This document shows positions 11,548-19,942 of a DNA stretch of 64,000 bases, one piece after another (the first letter of the stretch is position 1; every line of letters begins with the position of its first letter). This stretch comes from Desulfobulbaceae bacterium (GTDB lineage Bacteria > Desulfobacterota > Desulfobulbia > Desulfobulbales > Desulfocapsaceae): contig WSXV01000002.1 of NCBI GenBank assembly GCA_009773475.1, positions 186,001 to 250,000 of the forward strand, given 5' to 3'. The notes under the pieces were generated by a model. That model saw only the letters and a list, made by a program, of their open reading frames with translations. It had not been told where the DNA came from and made no database searches. A program made the position numbers and the translations under genes.

Positions 11548-11760
11548 GTCATTCCCGCGCAGGCGGGAATCCAGAATACACTGAATTTTTACGACACTGG
11601 AGCCTCTTGCAAAACTGCCAAAAGCACCCTTCGACAAGCTCAGGGTGAACGGTATCTTAACGGTATCTTGATTGTTCCATTCGTGGTGAGCCTGTCGAAC
11701 CACAATTCATACTTTTGCAAGGGGCTCACTGGATTCCCGATAAAAGCACTCGGGAATGAC
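11548..11760. repeat. Nested repeat: GTCATTCCCGCG pair enclosing a MITE
   Basis: At 11548-11574 the block GTCATTCCCGCGCAGGCGGG runs into AATCCAG. At about 11729-11760 an inverted partner reads CTGGATTCCCG...CGGGAATGAC. The MITE copy 2 sits between them. This is part of the 887-base gene-free gap 11490-12376, which otherwise holds the palindrome at 11860 and two GAACA motifs but no supported gene. Confidence 0.7.
11600..11727. mobile_element. MITE-like element, copy 2
   Basis: This 128-base copy shares ends (GAGCCTCTTGCAAAA and TTTTGCAAGGGGCTC) and interior (CAGGGTGAACGGTATCTTA, GGTGAGCCTGTCGAACCACAA) with 9877-10022. It is shorter, with one mismatch in its right end. The two copies bracket the sigma-54 regulator gene. 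Confidence 0.75.
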
Positions 11761-11859
11761 GGTTTGGTTATTTTGCAAGTAAGTGAGTGTATTTTGCCTT
11801 CCCTGAGCCTCTCATGTCTTCTCTTGACCCACACCCTCAGGGATGATGGAAGCGCAGTT

Positions 11860-11888
11860 CCGGTTCTCATGCCCCGCTTGGGAACCAG
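11860..11888. repeat. Short palindrome, GGTTCTCATGC family
   Basis: An imperfect dyad, CCGGTTCTCATGC / GCTTGGGAACCAG, of the same family as 3860-3888 and 6511-6529. Confidence 0.6.
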
Positions 11889-11977
11889 ATAAATTTCCCT
11901 GCCCTCCTCTGCCATTCCCCTATTTATATCTGTTCCTTCCGTGCGTCCCCCTTTTCTTCTGTTATTCAGCCTTGGCC

Positions 11978-12086
11978 CTGTTCGATTTTGAACAGATCTG
12001 TCTCGTCTCGCTATCTTTCTAATTTCATAGAATATTTTTTTTGAAACAGAAGAAAGGGGCAAGCGTTGGTGCCCGATATTGAACAG
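11978..12086 (+). promoter_or_regulatory. Pair of GATTTTGAACA-type motifs, set 1
   Basis: Two motifs, CTGTTCGATTTTGAACAG (a dyad, 11978-11995) and GCCCGATATTGAACAG (12071-12086), have their GAACA cores 91 bases apart. A matching pair with 92-base spacing lies at 16573-16682. Each pair lies upstream of a signalling gene (12377 and 16833). They could be regulator sites or remains of an old repeat; a shared regulator is only inference. Confidence 0.35.
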
Positions 12087-12376
12087 TCGAAGACTTCCCT
12101 TGAAAAGACCAATTTGCCTTTCGATGTTGTAACGTTCTTGAATTATTCAAAAAATTTAAAGTCATCAGCAAGGCATGCTATTTGCTCTGAGAGATTATAG
12201 CAGAAGCGATGGAGATACCCCTGTCTGTAAGTCACCAAACCTCTTTCACAAAGGGGAAAAGATTTGCCGGCAGATGAAGGGATTTCAGACCTTCATAAGT
12301 GCCACCCATCGATGGAGAGCTTCCAACTATCCGTAAATTCACGTTTTAATCATCTTTCTGTCAGGGGCATCGAAGA

Positions 12377-13063
12377 ATGAAAATTGAGCAAACCGCCAAA
12401 GACCTGCAGGATTCGCTGGAGTTGGCCAGAGGAGCTGCGCAAAGCCTCGACGTCCTACTGGGCTCGCTGGGGGATGGCCTTCTGGTCACGGATAAAAGTG
12501 ACAGGATTGTTCAGGTCAATAAGGCTGCCGAAAAGCTTTTCGGAATCCAGGCCAAGGAGCTGGTCAGCATGACCCTGCAGGGCTTGTTGGCCGGCTATGC
12601 CCCCGATGTCATCGACCTTAAAATAGTTGAGCCGGCAAGCGATGTCCGGCGGTTTGAGATGGAATTGCCCGGTCATGCACCCCAGGAAAACCGCATCATT
12701 CAAGTTACCTCACTGCCGGTGTATGATTCGGTCGGAGCGAAGATTGAAGGGGCGGTGACCTTGTTTCATGATGTTTCCCGCGAGCGCGAGCTCGACCGAT
12801 TAAAGAGTGAATTCTTCAACGCTGCCGCCCATGAACTGCGAACGCCGCTTACCTCCATTCGTGGCTTTTCCGAACTCCTGCTGGAGCGAAATTTTTCGGA
12901 AGAAGAGCAGAAGAAATTTTTGCTGTATATCAATCAGCAGTCAAAGCAGTTGACCCATATTATCAATGAATTGCTTGATGTGTCCAGTGAGACCAGTCAG
13001 GACTTATCCGGTTCTCATCCACCCGGGAAAACTAAAAATGCCGGGAAACAGGTTGAAGGTTGA
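12377..13063 (+). CDS. PAS-HisKA protein lacking a kinase ATPase domain
   Basis: This 228-residue protein has a PAS domain (about 22-135) and a HisKA dimerisation helix with the His box AAHELRTPLTSIRGFSE (His 152). It ends soon after INELLDVSS, exactly where a histidine kinase would enter its HATPase domain. No N, G1 or G2 box follows in any frame before the next gene; the 153 bases after the stop are low-complexity GGTTGAAGG-type sequence. It has no membrane helix. It could be a decayed kinase, or a phospho-acceptor that is phosphorylated by another kinase's ATPase domain, such as the hybrid kinase that follows at 13217. The two motifs upstream suggest it still has a promoter region, but this is not proven. 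Confidence 0.65.
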   Translation: MKIEQTAKDLQDSLELARGAAQSLDVLLGSLGDGLLVTDKSDRIVQVNKAAEKLFGIQAKELVSMTLQGLLAGYAPDVIDLKIVEPASDVRRFEMELPGHAPQENRIIQVTSLPVYDSVGAKIEGAVTLFHDVSRERELDRLKSEFFNAAAHELRTPLTSIRGFSELLLERNFSEEEQKKFLLYINQQSKQLTHIINELLDVSSETSQDLSGSHPPGKTKNAGKQVEG

Positions 13064-13216
13064 AGGCGCAAGGCTGAAGAGTACAAGCGCAGGAATAGCC
13101 GTCGGCGGATCTCCAATGCGGGGACGCGATGGCCGTTCAGTTCGTGGTCGTTCACTCTTGGCTTCAATTTTATCAAGTGATTTTCTCTGAGCCTCGAACC
13201 ACGATCGGTTTTTGTT

Positions 13217-15382
13217 ATGAAAAAGAGTCCATATCAGGATTCAACCACGCTGGAACCCAAGATGATCCAATCAGACGACTCCTTACCGCGTACGTACCTG
13301 CCCAGTTTTCTGCTGGTGATTATGCTTTTGGCCACCTTCTCACTGGTGTGGATAGCTTATGCCGCCATGCCCTTTGAGGAGTTCGAGGATTTCGAAATCT
13401 TGATATCGATCCTTGTCCCCGGGGTGTTTGTCAGTTTTAGCCTCTTTCTCCTGGCTCGATGGCAGGTAGAAAAATATAAGCGGGCGCTTATCCTGGCCGG
13501 TGAGATGACGGCGGAACTGGAGATGGCGCGAAGGCAGGCCGATGGTCTGGCTCGTAAGATGGAGTTGATCCTCAATTCGGCCGGCGAGGGAATTTTTGGC
13601 CTGGATCTGCAAGGGTATGGCGTTTTCGTCAATCCCGCGGCGGAGAAAATGCTGGGATTCGCCCCCCAGGAACTGGTTGGCCAGCAGATCCACTTTCTCA
13701 CCCACCACACCAGAGCCCATAACGGTCACGACGAGATTGAGCAGTGTCCCATTCATCAGACCTTGCAGGATGGCCTGTCCCATGAGACGGCCGAGACTGT
13801 TTTCTGGCGCAAGGATGGCGCCCCTTTTCCGGTTTCCTACACCAGCACCCCGATCTATGAATTCGGTAAGTTGGCAGGGGCAGTGGTCACCTTCACCGAT
13901 ATCACCGAGCACCTGCGCGCCGAAAAGGATCGGTTTGTGCGCAAGGTTTCCGAGCAGGCCAACAAGGCCAAGAGTACCTTTCTGGCGAATATGACCCATG
14001 AAATCCGGACGCCGATGAACGCCGTGCTTGGATGCACCCAGCTGCTGTTGAATGATCAGTCTTTTTCGACGCGTCAGATGGAGCTGCTGCGGATCATTGA
14101 ACGCTCCGGCGGCCATCTGCTCGATATGATTAACGATATCCTTGATATCTCGATGATCGAAGCCGGACGGGTCATTCTCAAGGAGGAGATTTTTGACGTC
14201 CACGATCTTCTCCAGGATATGAAGGCGGTTTTTTCCATGTCTACTGAGGCCAAGGGCTTGCGGTTTTTCCTGGATTATGAGGAAAATCTGCCCCAATATA
14301 TTCTCGCAGATGGAGGGAAGCTGCGTCAGGTCCTGGTCAATCTGCTCGGCAACGCCATCAAGTACTCGGTGAATGGGGGGGTTGTGCTCCGCGTCCGGAC
14401 TGATTGCAAGCCGGGACAAGCCCAGGAGACTCATGGAGACATGCAGCATTGTTCCCTGCTCTTTGAGGTGGAGGATTCCGGCTGTGGAATCTCCAAGGAA
14501 ATTCTGGACAAAATCTTCAGTCCCTTTGAGCAGCCATCTGGCGGCGTAAAGCCGGGTGGTACCGGCCTTGGCCTGCCCATCAGCAGCAAGCTTGTTCAGT
14601 TAATGGGCGGTCGGCTCAGTGTCGAGAGCAAGGTGGATATCGGCAGTTGTTTCTTCTTCCGCCTGCAGGTTCTGGTCCAACAAAGCGAGCAGGAGTGTAA
14701 GCTTGAAAAAGTTGACACCCGACCTGTTGTCGGCCTTGAGCTTGGCGCTGACCCCTTCCGCATCCTGGTGGTGGATGATAGTGATGCCAACCGGATTTTG
14801 CTTCGCAGAATTCTGGAAATGGCCGGATTTACAGTGGTCGAGGCAAGCAACGGCCAGGAAGCCATCGACAGCTTTGAGCAATTTGCCCCCCAGGCGGTGC
14901 TCATGGATATCCAGATGCCGGTGATGGATGGCCTTGAGGCCACCCGCCGACTCAAGGCCACCGAGAAGGGAAGGGCGGTGCCCTTTATCGCCATTACCGG
15001 CAACGCCTTTGATGAGGATCAGAAGAAGGGCATGGCCATTGGGATGGCCGCTTATTTATGCAAGCCATTCCGGGCTGAAGAACTGCTGCGGATGTTGGGT
15101 GGATGTCTTGATCTGCGTTCTCAGTATGAGGAAGCCGTCTCAAGCCCATCATCCCGGGAGCAGGTTGTTACGCCTGAGATGATTGCCCTGCTGCCACAGG
15201 AGTTGCTTGCGTCTCTCCGACAGGCAGTGGCGGAAGGGGATATGGCCTGTCTGCGGGAGTTGATTGCCAGGGTGAAAGAACAAGACAGGGCCGCGGCCGT
15301 CGGGCTCCAGAACTTAGCCGATTGTTACGACTATCAACAACTGGATACGTTGCTGAAAAAAGGAGAACAGAGTCATGGATGA
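13217..15382 (+). CDS. Membrane hybrid histidine kinase (PAS-HisKA-HATPase-REC)
   Basis: The 721-residue protein has two N-terminal membrane helices (about 30-50 and 63-84) with almost no periplasmic loop between them. A PAS domain (about 115-235), a HisKA box MTHEIRTPMNAVLG (His 261), and an HATPase with NLLGNAIKYS, DSGCGI and GTGLGLPI follow. The receiver has Asp 564 (LMDIQMPVMDG). A short C-terminal helical tail (about 655-721) could be an HPt-like remnant, but it lacks a clear HPt histidine motif. Its stop codon overlaps the start of the HD-GYP gene by 8 bases, so the two are translationally coupled and probably form one signalling unit, with the kinase feeding the HD-GYP receiver. Confidence 0.85.
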   Translation: MKKSPYQDSTTLEPKMIQSDDSLPRTYLPSFLLVIMLLATFSLVWIAYAAMPFEEFEDFEILISILVPGVFVSFSLFLLARWQVEKYKRALILAGEMTAELEMARRQADGLARKMELILNSAGEGIFGLDLQGYGVFVNPAAEKMLGFAPQELVGQQIHFLTHHTRAHNGHDEIEQCPIHQTLQDGLSHETAETVFWRKDGAPFPVSYTSTPIYEFGKLAGAVVTFTDITEHLRAEKDRFVRKVSEQANKAKSTFLANMTHEIRTPMNAVLGCTQLLLNDQSFSTRQMELLRIIERSGGHLLDMINDILDISMIEAGRVILKEEIFDVHDLLQDMKAVFSMSTEAKGLRFFLDYEENLPQYILADGGKLRQVLVNLLGNAIKYSVNGGVVLRVRTDCKPGQAQETHGDMQHCSLLFEVEDSGCGISKEILDKIFSPFEQPSGGVKPGGTGLGLPISSKLVQLMGGRLSVESKVDIGSCFFFRLQVLVQQSEQECKLEKVDTRPVVGLELGADPFRILVVDDSDANRILLRRILEMAGFTVVEASNGQEAIDSFEQFAPQAVLMDIQMPVMDGLEATRRLKATEKGRAVPFIAITGNAFDEDQKKGMAIGMAAYLCKPFRAEELLRMLGGCLDLRSQYEEAVSSPSSREQVVTPEMIALLPQELLASLRQAVAEGDMACLRELIARVKEQDRAAAVGLQNLADCYDYQQLDTLLKKGEQSHG

Positions 15383-16490
15383 TATGCAGAAAATTACCGT
15401 CATGGTGGTCGATGACACCCCTGCCAACCTCAAGCTCCTGGAAGAGATGCTGAGCGGGGAAGGGTACCGGGCCATCATGTTTCCCAGCGGGATCATGGCG
15501 TTGAAGGCTGCGGTCAGAAATCCCCCCGATCTCATTCTGCTTGATATCATGATGCCGGAGATGGATGGCTTTGAAACCTGTCGGCGGTTGAAAGAAGATC
15601 CTGCAACCCAGGAGATCCCGGTGATCTTTCTGAGCGCCTTGAATGATACGGAAAGCAAGGTTAAGGCCTTTGCCATGGGCGGTGTGGATTATGTCACCAA
15701 GCCTTTTCAGTTTTCGGAAGTCAGGACCCGCGTGGAGACCCATATCAGCCTGCGACGAAGCCAGATCCAGCTGAAGCGGCAGAATCAGCATCTGGAGGAG
15801 ATGATTCAGGAAAAGGTCAGAGAGATCTCCGACTCGCAACTGGCCACCATCTTTGCGGTCTCGAAGCTTGCGGAATCGCGCGACGATGAGACGGGTTGGC
15901 ACATCGAGCGTACCCGGATCTTCTGCCGGGATCTGGCCCAGAAGCTCGCGGACACCTCTTCTTACGCGGTCGACATCTCCCCCGCCTTTATTGAGAATGT
16001 CTATCATGCCTCACCCCTGCACGATATCGGCAAGGTGGGCATCACCGACAATATCCTGCTCAAGCCGGGCCGACTCACTGCGGAAGAGTTTGAGATCATG
16101 AAGACCCATACCCTGATTGGAGCAAGTACATTGCAGACCGTGTACCAAAAATACCTGGGCAACGCCTTCCTCAGTATGGGCATTGATATCGCCCTTTCCC
16201 ACCATGAAAAATGGGATGGCGGCGGTTACCCCGATGGTCTGGCCGGGGAGCAGATTCCCTTGAGCGCCCGGATCATGGCCATCGCCGATGTGTATGATGC
16301 CCTTCGGTCCAAACGTCCCTACAAAGAGCCTTTTTCGCACGAGAAGAGTTCTGCGATTATTCGTGAAGGTGCCGGCCGCCACTTCGACCCGCTGGTGGTC
16401 GAGGCCTTTATTTCGCTGGAACCGGAACTTGCCGATATTCCCGGCAGTGCATGGCTGAAAGAGGAAGAGGAAGAGGATGTTTGTGTGTGA
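15375..16490 (+). CDS. Response regulator with HD-GYP c-di-GMP phosphodiesterase domain
   Basis: The 371-residue protein joins a receiver (Asp 57 in LILLDIMMPEMDG) through a coiled-coil (about 130-155) to an HD-GYP domain. The catalytic motifs are all visible: TGWHIERTR, HDIGKVGI, LLKPGRLTAEE, HHEKWDGGGYPDGL and ADVYDALRSKRPYK. Members of this family hydrolyse c-di-GMP to pGpG or GMP, and nothing here suggests an inactive enzyme. It ends with an acidic tail (KEEEEEDVCV). It overlaps the hybrid kinase gene and lies just upstream of the chemotaxis cluster, whose CheA carries a possible c-di-GMP-binding insert. That link is inference. Confidence 0.9.
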   Translation: MDDMQKITVMVVDDTPANLKLLEEMLSGEGYRAIMFPSGIMALKAAVRNPPDLILLDIMMPEMDGFETCRRLKEDPATQEIPVIFLSALNDTESKVKAFAMGGVDYVTKPFQFSEVRTRVETHISLRRSQIQLKRQNQHLEEMIQEKVREISDSQLATIFAVSKLAESRDDETGWHIERTRIFCRDLAQKLADTSSYAVDISPAFIENVYHASPLHDIGKVGITDNILLKPGRLTAEEFEIMKTHTLIGASTLQTVYQKYLGNAFLSMGIDIALSHHEKWDGGGYPDGLAGEQIPLSARIMAIADVYDALRSKRPYKEPFSHEKSSAIIREGAGRHFDPLVVEAFISLEPELADIPGSAWLKEEEEEDVCV

Positions 16491-16572
16491 GCAAGGCCAG
16501 ACAGCCCAGGATACCTGCCGGTCCGCTCTGGATTGTTGTGGCCCAGGCAGGGGAAAACCAGGGGTGACAGCT

Positions 16573-16682
16573 GCGCCGGATTTTGAACAATTGGCACATT
16601 GTGACGATAACATCTCGAATTAATTCATTTTTTCGTCTTGGATGCTGGGGAGTCAGCCGGTGTTGTGCCCGATTTTGAACAG
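16573..16682 (+). promoter_or_regulatory. Pair of GATTTTGAACA-type motifs, set 2
   Basis: In the 342-base gap 16491-16832, GCGCCGGATTTTGAACAA and GTGCCCGATTTTGAACAG have GAACA cores 92 bases apart, matching the pair at 11978-12086. The longer context upstream of the second motif is also loosely alike (a GGGG block, then GGTG and GCCCGAT). The rest of the gap is AT-rich and probably holds the promoter of the next gene. Confidence 0.35.
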
Positions 16683-16832
16683 ATGGACCATGCAATCCGA
16701 TGTCTAAAGATGATGGACTCTTCAAGGTTATCGCTTAACAGATTGAAATAATATGTGAAAAATTAATTTTTTGGCTGTGGCGCAAAAATTGCTTAAGTAA
16801 AAATAAGATTCAACTTTCTCTTCTTTCATTCC

Positions 16833-18842
16833 ATGCAAAACCAGGCGCTGATGAATTTTAAAGAATGGTGGTTTACGTCATTGAGGCCCATTTTCTTCAA
16901 AGGGGCCACTGCTGTCTCCGCCCCCGTCGAACCCTTCATCGGGTCCCGACAGAGCGGTCAGGAGCCGCTCCTTGATTTCTCCACGGGTAAGGACGTCGAG
17001 GACACCAGGGAGGCTGAACAAGCCGCCCAGCTCAAATTGGCAGGGGCAGCGATCCAGGCCAGGATGGATGTGCAGAAGGTGAGCGCTGGTCTCACCAAGG
17101 CCTGTCGGGAAACCGATCCTGAGTTTTTGCGTTTGGGCCAGGATCTCCAGGAGATCTACGGCGCCGCCATGGGCTTGACCAATGCCGTTCAGCAGGCCGC
17201 CGCCCACTTGAGTCAAGGGGCGGAGGGCATGACCTGTCTTGATCGGGCCGGTTTTCTGGTGGAGAATAGCTTGAAAAGTCTCACCGCTGAACAGGAGATT
17301 ATTGAGAAAAGTCTGGATCATGTCCGTAACCTCCTTGACCATCTACAGAAATTCTCCCTGGTTTGTGACCGGATTACCCGCATTGGTCTCTGGTTTCGGG
17401 TGGTTGGAGTGAATATCGAAATAGAATGCAATGTCCAGCATTTGAGCGGAGATATGTTTGCCGGGGTGTCCAAAGAGGTGAATGTCCTGTCCGGGCAGAT
17501 CAATGAGATGGTGGCAGGCATGAAGAGCGGTCTGGGTGCGGCCATCAGTGGATTGTCCGGCCTTGAAGTTTCCTCATCCAGAAGCCTGGCCGAGATCGAC
17601 CGGATGGCGGAAAAGGCCCAGGGGATTGTCGGGAGCTCCTATGACAATATCCAGCAGATCCTGGCCGAAACCGTGACCCTGATCGACACTGCTACCGCTA
17701 GGGCCCAGGTCATCGGTTCAAAAGCCGGGGACGTGGTGGTTGGGATTCAGTTCCACGATTCCATGAGTCAGCGGATTGAGCATATTGTCGAGGCCATGCA
17801 GGATATTGCAGGGCTTTGTGAAACAACGGGGAAAGCGGACTCAGCAGAAAGATCAGAAAAGGCACAGACCCTGGGCTCCGTCTACTTCATCCTGGATCTT
17901 CAGAAAAAACAGCTCCAGAATCTGCGTGGGGAGATCCGGGAGCTGGCCTTGACCACCCAGGATTCTTTCCAGATCATTAACGGTGAAATTGGTGACATGC
18001 GGGGTGAGCTGGCCGGTTCCAGGTTGACCGGAAACGGCCGAAACGGCTCCGGGGCGGATTGCTTCAAACCTCTGCAGCAGGGCTTAGGGCATCTGGGGAA
18101 ACTGCTCACCACCGGCAATACCATGAATGATGCGCTGCACCATTCCACCGAAGAGATTACCTCGGTGGCCGATCAACTGCTGGGGATGATTGTCGGGGTC
18201 CGAAACATTAAGGAAGAGACCCATATCAAGGCCATCAACACCATTATCATGGCGAACCATCTGGGCAGCCAGGGGATGACCATTGAGGTGCTGGCCAAAG
18301 AGATCCGTTCTCTAGCGGATCAGACCGGTGAGATGGCTGCCGAAGTCTCCATTATCCAGGCCGATATCGTCCAGGAGGTGGCAGCCTTGCGGGCCGCCGT
18401 TGCCGAGGAGAGCGCCACCATCACCGTGCCTGAACTGGAAGAGGGGATTGCTGAGATGGGAGCATCCTTCCATCAGGTGCAGGAAGAGATGGGCGGGGTC
18501 ACTCAGAATACTGCTGCCATTGCCCAGCAAATCGGGGCTGTGGAGGCACGTTTGTCCTTTCTCGAGGATCTCGGCGGCAAGATGGAAGACTCCATCGGCC
18601 AGGTCGAGGAGATACTGGCGGCCCTTGAACCCTGGCGGGAGAGCGGTCAGGCACATGATGAGAATGTTCTCCGTCTCCTGGCGCGCTACACCATGGATCA
18701 GGAGCGGGTGGTGCACGTACCCATGGATGGCGCCCGGCGGACAGTGGCGGCAGACACGGATTTTGAACTGTTTTCCGATGGGGCTGGTGAGCAGGGAAAT
18801 GCTGAGGTGACATTGTTCGACGATAATGTGGAGTTATTTTAA
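16833..18842 (+). CDS. Cytoplasmic MCP-like coiled-coil signalling protein
   Basis: This 669-residue protein is mostly coiled-coil and has no convincing membrane helix. It contains blocks seen in soluble chemotaxis signalling proteins: GIQFHDSMSQRIEHIVEAM near the middle and an MCP-like hairpin region (IKAINTIIMANHLGSQG, then VLAKEIRSLADQTGEM). The hairpin tip is degenerate compared with true MCPs, which read close to ARAGEQGRGFAVVA. The C-terminus is acidic and aromatic (LFDDNVELF). It is the first gene of the run STAS-cheY-cheA, with an 18-base gap to the STAS gene. It probably acts as a soluble receptor or scaffold for this CheA. It might instead be a phosphatase-like accessory factor; the family is not certain. 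Confidence 0.6.
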   Translation: MQNQALMNFKEWWFTSLRPIFFKGATAVSAPVEPFIGSRQSGQEPLLDFSTGKDVEDTREAEQAAQLKLAGAAIQARMDVQKVSAGLTKACRETDPEFLRLGQDLQEIYGAAMGLTNAVQQAAAHLSQGAEGMTCLDRAGFLVENSLKSLTAEQEIIEKSLDHVRNLLDHLQKFSLVCDRITRIGLWFRVVGVNIEIECNVQHLSGDMFAGVSKEVNVLSGQINEMVAGMKSGLGAAISGLSGLEVSSSRSLAEIDRMAEKAQGIVGSSYDNIQQILAETVTLIDTATARAQVIGSKAGDVVVGIQFHDSMSQRIEHIVEAMQDIAGLCETTGKADSAERSEKAQTLGSVYFILDLQKKQLQNLRGEIRELALTTQDSFQIINGEIGDMRGELAGSRLTGNGRNGSGADCFKPLQQGLGHLGKLLTTGNTMNDALHHSTEEITSVADQLLGMIVGVRNIKEETHIKAINTIIMANHLGSQGMTIEVLAKEIRSLADQTGEMAAEVSIIQADIVQEVAALRAAVAEESATITVPELEEGIAEMGASFHQVQEEMGGVTQNTAAIAQQIGAVEARLSFLEDLGGKMEDSIGQVEEILAALEPWRESGQAHDENVLRLLARYTMDQERVVHVPMDGARRTVAADTDFELFSDGAGEQGNAEVTLFDDNVELF

Positions 18843-18860
18843 GGAACGCAGGAGGATGGC

Positions 18861-19202
18861 ATGCAGATACAAATGGAAGAGGGAACAGCGCGGGTTATTT
18901 TAATGGGAGACCTGAGCGTGGCTGATGCGGCGCCATTGAGGGACTTGTTGTTGGAGGCTCTGCTTGCCGCTGATGTTGTGAAGCTCGATTTGGAGGCGGT
19001 TACCAGCATGGATCTGGCAACGTTGCAGCTGTTGGGTTCCAGTCACCGGACGGCGACCACCAGTGGAAAACAATTAGCGTTTACCAATTGCAGGAATCCG
19101 GCCTTGGCTCAGGCAAGAAAGTCCGCCGGTTTTATTAAGCAGCGTCATGGATGCAAGTGTAATTCGACGAAAGCATGTCTTTGGGTGGGAGGAATGGAAT
19201 AA
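18861..19202 (+). CDS. STAS-domain protein, chemotaxis-associated
   Basis: The 113-residue protein is one STAS domain, with a VILMGDLSVADAAPLRD start and a core DLEAVTSMDLATLQLLGS. In SpoIIAA-type antagonists the core Asp is followed by a Ser that is phosphorylated; here that position is Leu, so regulation by serine phosphorylation is unlikely. Similar STAS proteins are encoded in chemotaxis operons. The last 25 residues (rich in Cys and Lys) do not look like STAS. Its TAA stop shares one base with the ATG of cheY, which shows tight translational coupling. A partner protein is not known from the sequence. Confidence 0.75.
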   Translation: MQIQMEEGTARVILMGDLSVADAAPLRDLLLEALLAADVVKLDLEAVTSMDLATLQLLGSSHRTATTSGKQLAFTNCRNPALAQARKSAGFIKQRHGCKCNSTKACLWVGGME

Positions 19203-19567
19203 TGGCGAAGAAGATCATGACCGTGGATGACTCGGCCAGCGTTCGGCAGATGGTTTCCTTTACCCTCAAAGGGGCGGGGTATGAGGTAATGGAGGGCTGT
19301 GACGGCAAGGATGCCCTGGCCAAATTGTCGGCCGGCAAGGTAGATATGGTGATCACCGATCTGAACATGCCCAATATGAATGGCATTGAGCTTATCAAGG
19401 CCTTGCGGGCCAATCCTGCCTACAAATTCGTTCCCATCGTCCTGCTCACCACTGAGTCCCAGGATACTAAGAAACAGGAAGGCAAGGCAGCCGGGGCCAC
19501 CGGCTGGATCGTCAAACCGTTTAAACCGGAGCAGTTGCTGTCGGTGATCAAGAAGGTGTTGGGATAA
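19202..19567 (+). CDS. cheY: CheY-type single-domain response regulator
   Basis: The 121-residue receiver has all key residues: acidic pair in MTVDDSAS, phospho-acceptor Asp in MVITDLNMPNMNG, Thr in LLTTESQ, and Lys in WIVKPFKP. It has no output domain. I chose the ATG at 19202, overlapping the STAS stop by one base and preceded by GGGAGGAATGGAATA, over an in-frame upstream start at 19175 that lies inside the STAS gene. In the family, CheY carries phosphate from CheA to the flagellar switch or another motor. It lies directly upstream of cheA, separated by a repeat and a structured leader. Confidence 0.9.
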   Translation: MAKKIMTVDDSASVRQMVSFTLKGAGYEVMEGCDGKDALAKLSAGKVDMVITDLNMPNMNGIELIKALRANPAYKFVPIVLLTTESQDTKKQEGKAAGATGWIVKPFKPEQLLSVIKKVLG

Positions 19568-19656
19568 GGGCGGGCTGAGGGTGCAAGTCGTTATTAACGC
19601 GGGATAAATCCCACAACCCGAGGCTGAAGGTAGATGTAGAGGTTAGAGGTAGTAGG

Positions 19657-19768
19657 TAGGATGGGCAAAGCGAAGCGTGCCCATCAATTCCTCGAGCAGA
19701 CATGATGGGCACGCTTCGCTTCGGAGTCTTCGCTTACCTGCCCATCCTACGCTTTGCCCATCCTACGG
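19657..19768 (+). repeat. Dispersed palindromic repeat, copy 3
   Basis: About 95 bases here (TAGGATGGGCAAAGCGAAGC through CTGCCCATCCTAC) are almost identical to 6609-6705. A further GCTTTGCCCATCCTAC block follows. The repeat lies in the 375-base gap 19568-19942 between cheY and cheA. Confidence 0.8.
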
Positions 19769-19818
19769 CTACGGCTGCAGGATAGGTAATAATTTGCGGC
19801 AGATGTAATTTGCCAGAC

Positions 19819-19912
19819 GCCACGCAGAGAGACAGCGGAACAGATTGCTGTCTCTTTGGCGCGGCATAAGAGTCCGTAAACCAAAGGAGCCAAAAGAGCC
19901 TGGCTCTTTTGG
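19819..19912 (+). promoter_or_regulatory. Two hairpins in the cheA leader
   Basis: The first hairpin (19819-19865) pairs GCCACGC and GAGAGACAGC with GCTGTCTCTTTG and GCGCGGC. The second (19890-19912) is a perfect dyad, CCAAAAGAGCC-T-GGCTCTTTTGG. The ATG of cheA is 31 bases further on. The second could be a protein-binding dyad or a weak terminator without a U-run. No known riboswitch class was recognised. Confidence 0.5.
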
Positions 19913-19942
19913 TAACGGTCTCTAAAAAACGGAGTAATATCC

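Noticed and set aside
19819..19912. Possible GEMM (c-di-GMP-I) riboswitch before cheA
   Set aside because: ACGCA and paired helices are present, but the conserved second half (GACGCAAAGCC-type) and receptor loop are not.
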